A stretch of 10,621 bases of DNA from an uncultured Erysipelotrichaceae bacterium (GTDB lineage Bacteria; Bacillota_I; Bacilli_A; Erysipelotrichales; Erysipelotrichaceae): the NCBI GenBank assembly GCA_937902945.1, contig CALEMD010000176.1, positions 1 to 10,621 on the forward strand. The letters are read 5' to 3'. Made by a program: the position numbers and the translations under genes. Of this stretch, positions 5,427-10,621 are shown in pieces (within the stretch, counting starts at the first letter, position 1; each line of letters begins with the position of its first letter). The notes under the pieces are model-generated. The model had not been told where the DNA came from and did not search any database. It saw only the letters and a program-made list of their open reading frames with translations.

Positions 5427-6370
5427 TCAGACGTAAATTCTTTCTTCTTGCCTGTACTGCGAGTCTTCTGCTTTGCGGATGCAGCACCGCTTCGTTAAAA
5501 GACGACAGCCGGCTGAAGCTGACTGTCACAATCTTTCCGATTTATGACTGGGTAAAAGAAATCATGGGTTCTGCCTTTGAGGACGCAGATGTCACCCTGC
5601 TTCTTGACAGCGGAGTAGATATGCACAGCTACCAGCCTTCTGCCGCTGATATTGTGACCATTTCTGAAAGTGATCTATTCGTTTATGTCGGCGGAGAATC
5701 AGACTTCTGGGCAGAAGAAGCCATAGAACAGAACCCTAATGAAGATATGACTTCGGTATCTTTGCTGAATATACTTGGAGATGCTGCTTTAGATGAAACG
5801 GAACCCGATGGCAGTGTATCTGAGGGAACAGCAGTCAAAGATGAGCACGTCTGGCTTTCCATACAGAACGCAATATTATTCTGCAATTCTATTGCCGATC
5901 AGCTGTGTACGCTTGATCCTCAGAATGCAGATATATATAAGAACAATCTGAGTGTATATATCGAGAAACTGAAAGCCATGGACAGCCGCTACGCAGAAGC
6001 CATTGATTCTGCATCTGTTAAGACACTTGTATTCGCAGATCGATTTCCCTTCCGATATCTTGCGGATGAATATGGTTTGACCTGCTATGCTGCATTCCAA
6101 GGCTGTTCTTCAGAAACCCAGGCAAGTTTCAAAACCGTACAATTCCTATCACAGAAAGTAGATGAGTACAATCTGCATGCGATCATGACAATCGATAAAT
6201 CCGATAAGAAGCTTGCTGAAACAGTTGCCTCTGAAACAGAAGCTGAGAATCAGACAATACTGACCCTTGATTCTATGCAGTCTATCAGCAGCAATGATAT
6301 TTCAAACGGTGTCACATACCTGTCAATTCTAGATTCAAATCTGCAGGTACTGATTCAGGCATTGCAATAG
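5423..6370 (+). CDS. znuA: Metal (zinc-type) ABC transporter substrate-binding lipoprotein, ZnuA/AdcA family
   Basis: This 315-residue protein begins with a lipoprotein signal peptide: MIRRK, a hydrophobic stretch, and LCGC with Cys20 as the likely lipidated residue. It would sit on the outer face of the membrane and pass metal to the permease. The cluster A-I metal-binding fold shows in TVTIFPIYDWVKEIMG (34-49), DMHSYQPSAADI (66-77) with His68, and DEHVWLS (140-146) with His142. The third ligand, usually a His, falls in VFADRFPFRYLADEYGL and appears to be Asp206. A possible fourth ligand is Asp283. The acidic loop (about 120-140) lacks the His-rich stretch of many zinc-binding members. Zinc is the likely substrate from the Zur-like neighbour, but manganese is possible. 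It overlaps the regulator gene by ATGA, indicating translational coupling. Confidence 0.88.
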   Translation: MIRRKFFLLACTASLLLCGCSTASLKDDSRLKLTVTIFPIYDWVKEIMGSAFEDADVTLLLDSGVDMHSYQPSAADIVTISESDLFVYVGGESDFWAEEAIEQNPNEDMTSVSLLNILGDAALDETEPDGSVSEGTAVKDEHVWLSIQNAILFCNSIADQLCTLDPQNADIYKNNLSVYIEKLKAMDSRYAEAIDSASVKTLVFADRFPFRYLADEYGLTCYAAFQGCSSETQASFKTVQFLSQKVDEYNLHAIMTIDKSDKKLAETVASETEAENQTILTLDSMQSISSNDISNGVTYLSILDSNLQVLIQALQ

Positions 6371-6381
6371 GAGATTGACAC

Positions 6382-7110
6382 ATGTCATATATAACTTGTA
6401 AAGATCTGACCCTTGGATATCAGGGAAAAGTGATTGTCCGCAATCTGAATTTCACAGTGGATGCAGGAGATTATCTGTATATCGTCGGTGAAAACGGTTC
6501 TGGAAAAACTTCCTTGATAAAGACAATTCTGCATCTGCAGCCGGCCATCAGCGGCACCATACAATTCAGTGATGGATTGAAGCCGAATGATATCGGATAT
6601 CTTCCTCAGCAGACAACATCGCAGAAAGACTTTCCTGCATCTGTCAGAGAAATCGTTCTGTCGGGCTGTCTAGGCAGGGAAGGATTCCATCCTTTCTATA
6701 CCGCAAAGATGAAAGCATCTGCACAGAAAGCGATGGAACGCACAGAAATATCCAATCTTGCCGACAGACGCTTCAGCACACTTTCCGGAGGACAGCAGCA
6801 GCGGGTTCTGCTATCTAGAGCACTGTGTGCTGCCAGCCGCATGCTTCTGCTTGATGAACCGGCCGCCAGCCTAGACCCGGATGCTTCAGCATCCATGTAT
6901 CAGCTGATAAACACGCTGAACACAGAAGACGGGCTGACAGTTATCATGATTTCACATGATATTCATGCCGCCGCCAAGTATGCACATCATATCCTGCATA
7001 TTTCGGAAACATGCACATTTAATGATCGCGATGCATATCTCAGAAGTCCGGAAGGACAGCATTATCTATCCATGGAAGGAGGCATGCACGATGGCAGAAA
7101 TATGGACTGA
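6382..7110 (+). CDS. znuC: Zinc-type ABC transporter ATP-binding protein, ZnuC family
   Basis: This 242-residue ABC ATPase has every expected motif: Walker A GENGSGKT (36-43), Q-loop YLPQQ (73-77), signature LSGGQ (134-138), Walker B MLLLDEP (154-160), D-loop SLD (163-165) and the switch His192 in ISHD. A pair of these subunits would power metal import through the permease encoded next. Length and the cluster place it in the ZnuC/AdcC/MntB group of manganese/zinc importers. TAGGAG, eight bases before the ATG, overlaps the stop of the binding-protein gene, and the gap between genes is 11 bases. Its 3' end overlaps the permease start by 20 bases, so the three transporter genes are tightly coupled. 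Confidence 0.94.
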   Translation: MSYITCKDLTLGYQGKVIVRNLNFTVDAGDYLYIVGENGSGKTSLIKTILHLQPAISGTIQFSDGLKPNDIGYLPQQTTSQKDFPASVREIVLSGCLGREGFHPFYTAKMKASAQKAMERTEISNLADRRFSTLSGGQQQRVLLSRALCAASRMLLLDEPAASLDPDASASMYQLINTLNTEDGLTVIMISHDIHAAAKYAHHILHISETCTFNDRDAYLRSPEGQHYLSMEGGMHDGRNMD

Positions 7111-7939
7111 ACTGCTTCATTATCTTCAGTACCCCTTTGTTCAATATGCCTTGACTGTAGGTCTGCTGATTGCCTTATGTTCTTCTGTCCTTGGCGTCAC
7201 GCTGGTTCTGAAGAGGTTTTCTTATATTGGTGATGGGCTGTCTCACGTTGCTTTCGGAGCACTTGCTGTATCGGCAGTTCTTGGCATCACCGATAATACT
7301 GTATTCATTTTGATTGTCACAATCATATGTGCCATTCTACTTCTTAAAACAGGTCAGAATACCCATATTCAAGGTGATGCCATGCTGGCAATGCTTTCCG
7401 TCAGTGCACTGGCTATCGGCTATCTATTCATGAATATCTTTCATGTTTCATCCAATATAGCCGGCGATGTATGCACCACTCTATTCGGATCCACATCTAT
7501 CCTTACTCTTACTTCTGCCGACGTACAGCTATGCATTATCCTGGCTGTAATTGTTATTCTTGTTTATGCTGTATTCTACAATCAGATCTTCGCAATTACT
7601 TTTGATGAAGACTTTGCCAAGGCGAGCGGTGTTCACACAGACAGATACAATACGCTTCTTGCCATACTGATTGGAGTCATTATTGTACTGGCTATGAAAC
7701 TGGTAGGTTCGCTGCTTATATCGGCATTGGTAATTTTTCCTGCTCTTTCGGCAATGCGGATCTGCAGGGACTACAAATCGGTTACTGTATTTGCGGCTGT
7801 CTTCTCTCTAGTATGCACTTTTGTGGGAATGCTGATATCCATTCTTGCGGCTACTCCTGTTGGTTCTACTATCGTTGCTGTAGATATTATCGGCTTCCTA
7901 TTCTTTTATTTTCTTGGAAAATTGCAGACATCCAACTGA
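7091..7939 (+). CDS. znuB: Zinc-type ABC transporter permease, ZnuB family
   Basis: This 282-residue polytopic membrane protein belongs to the ABC-3 permease family. Typical motifs are DGLSHVAFGALAV (48-60), FDEDFAKASGVHTDRYN (171-187) with the coupling region, and GSLLISALVIFPALSAMR (206-223). About eight or nine hydrophobic helices are visible, as expected. I chose the ATG at 7091 because AAGGAGG (7076-7082) lies eight bases upstream and the protein then begins MAEIWTELLHYLQYPFVQYA, like family members. A longer in-frame start at 6956 lies deep inside znuC and lacks a ribosome-binding site. The metal is inferred to be zinc from the upstream regulator; the family also includes manganese and iron importers. 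Confidence 0.93.
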   Translation: MAEIWTELLHYLQYPFVQYALTVGLLIALCSSVLGVTLVLKRFSYIGDGLSHVAFGALAVSAVLGITDNTVFILIVTIICAILLLKTGQNTHIQGDAMLAMLSVSALAIGYLFMNIFHVSSNIAGDVCTTLFGSTSILTLTSADVQLCIILAVIVILVYAVFYNQIFAITFDEDFAKASGVHTDRYNTLLAILIGVIIVLAMKLVGSLLISALVIFPALSAMRICRDYKSVTVFAAVFSLVCTFVGMLISILAATPVGSTIVAVDIIGFLFFYFLGKLQTSN

Positions 7940-7999
7940 TTCATTATCTTTTTAAGGATTCATGCGGTACAATTAAGCCGCTGAAAGAGAGGCTTCTAA

Positions 8000-9505
8000 A
8001 TGAATCGTATCAGAATACTGGCAACATCAAACATAAACGGACAGATTGACTCACAGAATGAATGCAGCAATACCACTGAATATATGGGTCTTGCCAGATT
8101 AAAGCCTCTGGTTGATTCTCTGCGTGATGAAGATACTCTGCTTATAGACAATGGAGATTCACTCTATGGTTCCCCACTTGGTCTGTTTCATATGACTGTT
8201 CATCCAGAAGATATCAATCCTGTGTCTTTGGCAATGAAAGACATGCAGTATGACTACATCAACATCGGCAGTCATGATTTTGCATTCGGCAGAAAAGCAC
8301 TGCAGAGACACCTTGATACTGTAGGAGCTGACTGCACTGCCAATAATATCCTGTATCGCGACGAGCCATACGGTGCAACCTACGCAATACGTGAAATCGG
8401 CGGATACAAAATTGCCATATTCTCTATTGTCTCTGTTCAGTCACAACTGCACATCAGAAAAGATATGCGCCGCGGTTTCAGATTCAGCGATCCGATTGCA
8501 TCCGCAAAGAGAACCATTGAACTGCTTCGCACAATTGAAAAACCGGATTATATCATCTGCATGTACAGTTCCGGTTTGGAGAAGAACCCTTCTTCAAATA
8601 TGCCTATCCAGTGTTCTACAGATGAGAATCAGGGTCTGCGCATACTGAATGAAGTACGTGGTATTGATGTGCTGATTGCGGCTTCTGAAGACGGCAGCTG
8701 CAGTACCAAGTATCATGATACCCTTGTCATCCAGGTTGCTTCTTCCGGTAAAGAACTCGCTTGTGTTGACATTCATACAGACAGCAGAACCATTGAGCCT
8801 CACATCTTAAAAGCTGACTGTGAACCCGATGCAGAAGTGTTTGAATCCTGGGATTCAGAATACTGCGAATATCAGAAGTGGCTGGATTCCCCTGTTGGAA
8901 TGACAGATTCTGATCTCTTGAACCAGAATACTTACTCTGCAATGCCGGCATTGGCTGCGGCTATGAACAGTTTCCAGCAGTCTCTTACGCAGACAGATAT
9001 CAGCTCAGTATCGATACCTGCTGATGCACCTGGCATGCATTCTGAAATCACCATGCGTGATCTAGCATGTCTATATCTAATGAACGATTGCGTATGCATT
9101 GTGGAACTGACTGGCCAGCTGCTTAGACAGTACATTGAGAAAACAGCAGAATTTCTGACTGTGCATGATGAAAGAATTACTGCCGTCCCTTCTGCACTGA
9201 ATTGCAATGTGCGATCATTTGACTGGATCAGCGGCATTCAATATACAATCAATGTCGCAAATGACATCGGGCATCGTGTTTCTTCTTTGAAAAAAGACGG
9301 GCAGGACATTCAGGATTCTGATACGTTTACCTTATCTATTCCATATGCTAGATTATCCGGCAGTGATGGCTATCGCATTCTCAGAGATGCTAAGCTTCGC
9401 GGTATGACAGAAGCATCCTGTTTCAGCAATGCACTTACCTATATTCAAAAAGAAAAATGCATTCATGCCTCCGAAGATAATAATGTCCTAATAGAAAAGA
9501 TATGA
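8000..9505 (+). CDS. 5'-nucleotidase/metallophosphatase family protein with degenerate active site, no signal peptide
   Basis: This 501-residue protein has the fold of UshA/CpdB/YfkN-type enzymes: an N-terminal metallophosphatase domain (about 1-265) and a C-terminal 5'-nucleotidase domain (about 310-470). NGDSLYGSPLG (51-61), IGSHDFAFG (89-97), VELTGQLLRQYIE (368-380) and SGSDG (453-457) still align. The usual metal ligands are mostly gone. The TNDxHG-type motif reads TSNING (Asn11, Asn13), GNHE reads GSHD (Ser91), the SHAGLEKD-type His is Ser190, and the GHxH pair is Ser229/Asp231. Only Asp53 survives; His92 of the catalytic dyad remains but its Asp partner appears to be Ala95. There is no signal peptide or anchor, although relatives are exported, and 14 cysteines suit the cytoplasm. 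GAGAGG seven bases before the ATG supports the start. It follows znuB by 60 bases with no strong promoter, so it is probably the operon's last gene. A pseudoenzyme is likely; its function is unknown. Confidence 0.8.
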   Translation: MNRIRILATSNINGQIDSQNECSNTTEYMGLARLKPLVDSLRDEDTLLIDNGDSLYGSPLGLFHMTVHPEDINPVSLAMKDMQYDYINIGSHDFAFGRKALQRHLDTVGADCTANNILYRDEPYGATYAIREIGGYKIAIFSIVSVQSQLHIRKDMRRGFRFSDPIASAKRTIELLRTIEKPDYIICMYSSGLEKNPSSNMPIQCSTDENQGLRILNEVRGIDVLIAASEDGSCSTKYHDTLVIQVASSGKELACVDIHTDSRTIEPHILKADCEPDAEVFESWDSEYCEYQKWLDSPVGMTDSDLLNQNTYSAMPALAAAMNSFQQSLTQTDISSVSIPADAPGMHSEITMRDLACLYLMNDCVCIVELTGQLLRQYIEKTAEFLTVHDERITAVPSALNCNVRSFDWISGIQYTINVANDIGHRVSSLKKDGQDIQDSDTFTLSIPYARLSGSDGYRILRDAKLRGMTEASCFSNALTYIQKEKCIHASEDNNVLIEKI

Positions 9506-9528
9506 GCTCTGTGAGTTCATATCTTTTT
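9495..9528. terminator. Bidirectional intrinsic terminator between the zinc operon and divIC
   Basis: AAAAGATATGAGCTC (9495-9509) pairs with GAGTTCATATCTTTT (from 9513), allowing one G-U wobble, around a TGT loop. A run of T (9524-9528) follows on the plus strand, and the leading AAAA provides T residues on the minus strand. The stop codon of the plus-strand gene (9503-9505) lies inside the stem. It can serve both convergent operons; the divIC stop is seven bases away. Confidence 0.85.
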
Positions 9529-9534
9529 AATTTC

Positions 9535-9867
9535 TTACTTATCTGAATCTTCTGGAAGATAGAATATCTGCTCTCCATCTTTAGAAAGCATATAGTTTCC
9601 TCTAGCATAGCTTTCCACATAATCCGGATCGCTTAGTTTTGCTTTTTCTGTTGTCAGGTAGGAATTCTCATCCTGTACATCCTGCAGTTTGGTCTGTACC
9701 TCCGCAAGCTGTTTCTTCAGCTGGATGGTAGTATATACTTCCTGTGCAACCATATATAGAAGATATGCAGAAAATCCTATCATTACAAGACATATCAGCT
9801 TGAGTATAGGAGTCATTGCTTTCTTCTTTTTCTTTTTAGTTATCTTCTTTGTTTCCGTCATATTCAT
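9535..9867 (-). CDS. divIC: Septum formation initiator protein, DivIC/FtsB family
   Basis: This 110-residue single-pass membrane protein has the classic DivIC layout. It starts with a short, very basic cytoplasmic tail (KKITKKKKKKAM), followed by a membrane helix at about 20-41. An extracellular coiled coil follows (about 46-79: QLKKQLAEVQTKLQDVQDEN and onward), then the conserved DPDYVESYARGNYMLSKDGE segment (about 80-99). DivIC acts with FtsL and DivIB in the division complex that activates septal cell-wall synthesis. Two genes downstream of mfd, next to an S4-domain gene, is also where Bacillus carries divIC. The start is the first ATG at 9867; AAAAGGA lies five bases upstream. A promoter at 9890-9918 may add transcription to that coming from mfd-rqcP. 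Confidence 0.9.
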   Translation of the reverse strand: MNMTETKKITKKKKKKAMTPILKLICLVMIGFSAYLLYMVAQEVYTTIQLKKQLAEVQTKLQDVQDENSYLTTEKAKLSDPDYVESYARGNYMLSKDGEQIFYLPEDSDK

Positions 9868-9889
9868 CTGTCCTTTTATGTGTAACTGA

Positions 9890-9918
9890 AATATAGCATC
9901 CTAAGACACGGAATTCAA
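9890..9918 (-). promoter_or_regulatory. Candidate internal promoter for divIC
   Basis: On the minus strand TTGAAT (complement of 9913-9918) and TATATT (complement of 9890-9895) are 17 bases apart, each close to the vegetative consensus. The -35 box overlaps the rqcP stop codon. It would let divIC be transcribed independently of mfd and rqcP. Confidence 0.55.
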
Positions 9919-10190
9919 CCCGCTTCATTTTCACTGTTCAGATTGGATTCGCTGATTACTTCATACATATCCGCCGCGTCTTTTTTCCTCTTTACATCTG
10001 CCGATGACAATACCCGTATCTTCATCTGCCTGTTTCCAAACGTGATTGTTACAATGTCTCCAGCATAAACTTCATGAGACGGCTTTACTATTCTGCCATT
10101 GATTTCAATACGCTGATTCAATGCCAGTTCTTTCGATATGGTTCTTCTCTTCAGTATTCTTGCGGTTTTAAGATATTTGTCAATTCTCAT
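9915..10190 (-). CDS. rqcP: S4-domain RNA-binding protein RqcP (YabO)
   Basis: This 91-residue protein is essentially one S4 RNA-binding domain: MRIDKYLKTARILKRRTISK at the N-terminus, then NGRIVKPSHEVYAGDIVTITFG. This matches RqcP/YabO of Bacillus, which works with RqcH in ribosome-associated quality control, promoting Ala-tail synthesis on stalled 50S ribosomes. It acts in the cytoplasm bound to the 50S-tRNA complex. I place the start at the ATG at 10188-10190, where the family's sequence begins. A GGGAGG lies 12 bases upstream within the mfd end, a little far. A longer in-frame start at 10229 would add 13 residues unlike the family. The gene overlaps the mfd end by 11 bases, suggesting coupled translation. 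The charged tail after about residue 70 is not part of the domain. Confidence 0.88.
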   Translation of the reverse strand: MRIDKYLKTARILKRRTISKELALNQRIEINGRIVKPSHEVYAGDIVTITFGNRQMKIRVLSSADVKRKKDAADMYEVISESNLNSENEAG

Positions 10191-10621
10191 GCGGTTTCTT
10201 TGCCTCCCTGCTTCTGCTGATAATTTCAAGAACCATCGGCAGACTGTCTTTCATCTTTGGAAGAAGTACAATAATGCAGTTTCCTGTATATCTGATCTCT
10301 AGATCCTTGCTGATTGAATTGAATATTTCAAACAGTTTAATACCATCAATGCTGTCGCTGAATGACTCTGAGAATGTGATTTCACTGCGGCCTCTGATCT
10401 GCCGATATGATTTGATATCTTCATCATTCAAAGAAATTTCCAATCTCTTTTTATTGAAGAGATTCAAAACTTCTTTTGGCAGTTTTCCGTATTCATCTTC
10501 AATGCCATTCTGATATTCGTTCAGTTTATCATCAGTACCGATCTTTTCAATCTGTCTATACATATCAATCTTATCAAAATCATCCGGTGCGAATTTCTCG
10601 GGTATGTATCCGCTGCTGTCA
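10180..10621 (-). CDS. mfd: Transcription-repair coupling factor Mfd, C-terminal fragment (partial at window edge)
   Basis: The minus-strand frame is open to the window edge (last full codon 10618-10620) and ends with TGA at 10180-10182. The 146 visible residues start DSSGYIPEKFAPDDFDKIDM, continue YRQIEKIGTDDKLNEYQN and include EDEYGKLPKEVLNLF. These match the end of the Mfd translocase and its C-terminal TRCF domain, the part that autoinhibits UvrA binding. Mfd frees RNA polymerase stalled at DNA lesions and recruits nucleotide-excision repair. The helicase motifs lie upstream, outside the window. The following S4-domain and divIC genes give the same order as in Bacillus and support the call. 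Confidence 0.88.
   Translation of the reverse strand, partial: DSSGYIPEKFAPDDFDKIDMYRQIEKIGTDDKLNEYQNGIEDEYGKLPKEVLNLFNKKRLEISLNDEDIKSYRQIRGRSEITFSESFSDSIDGIKLFEIFNSISKDLEIRYTGNCIIVLLPKMKDSLPMVLEIISRSREAKKPHEN

Noticed and set aside
7968..7973. TACAAT as the -10 box of a separate promoter for the 5'-nucleotidase-like gene
   Set aside because: The base run 17 positions upstream (TATCTT) is a poor -35 box, and there is no terminator after znuB. Read-through from the zinc operon is simpler.

Overview
The window looks like a chromosomal segment of a low-to-moderate GC Bacillota. The last three genes on the minus strand (mfd C-terminus, an S4-domain RqcP/YabO, a DivIC-type septum protein) keep the mfd-yabO-divIC linkage known from Bacillus. 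Gene style and the AgaS, GatZ and zinc-transporter clades would suit an Erysipelotrichia-like gut bacterium, but that placement is a guess. I see no rRNA, tRNA, CRISPR array, insertion sequence or phage gene.

Layout. (1) 1-341: the 3' end of a plus-strand gene resembling the C-terminal region of ORF6N/RhuM-type proteins, apparently with an internal in-frame deletion. A short stretch with no convincing gene and a terminator follow. (2) 3524 down to 550, minus strand: an amino-sugar operon agaS - PTS EIIA (mannose family) - gatZ/kbaZ-like, with its own promoter (3559-3587) and terminator (501-540). It has no catalytic aldolase subunit, no tagatose-6-P kinase and no EIIB/C/D. A plausible route is galactosamine-6-P to tagatose-6-P (AgaS), then to fructose-6-P by the GatZ-family protein acting as a 4-epimerase. 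(3) 3707-4920, plus strand: a divergently transcribed pair, a four-helix membrane protein and a membrane-anchored helical protein, neither of which I recognise. They end at a strong terminator. (4) 4963-9528, plus strand: a zinc-type uptake operon, namely a Fur-family (Zur-like) regulator, lipoprotein binding protein, ATPase and permease. It starts at a promoter overlapping a 23-bp Fur-type inverted repeat. The last gene is a 501-residue protein of the 5'-nucleotidase/metallophosphatase family. It has no signal peptide and has lost six of the seven usual metal ligands. (5) 10621 down to 9535, minus strand: mfd (partial), rqcP, divIC, converging on the zinc operon at a terminator that can work in both directions.

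The two most interesting points are the apparent pseudo-5'-nucleotidase closing a zinc-uptake operon, and the stripped-down agaS/EIIA/gatZ operon that implies a kinase- and aldolase-free route for tagatose-6-phosphate. Neither can be proved from sequence alone.
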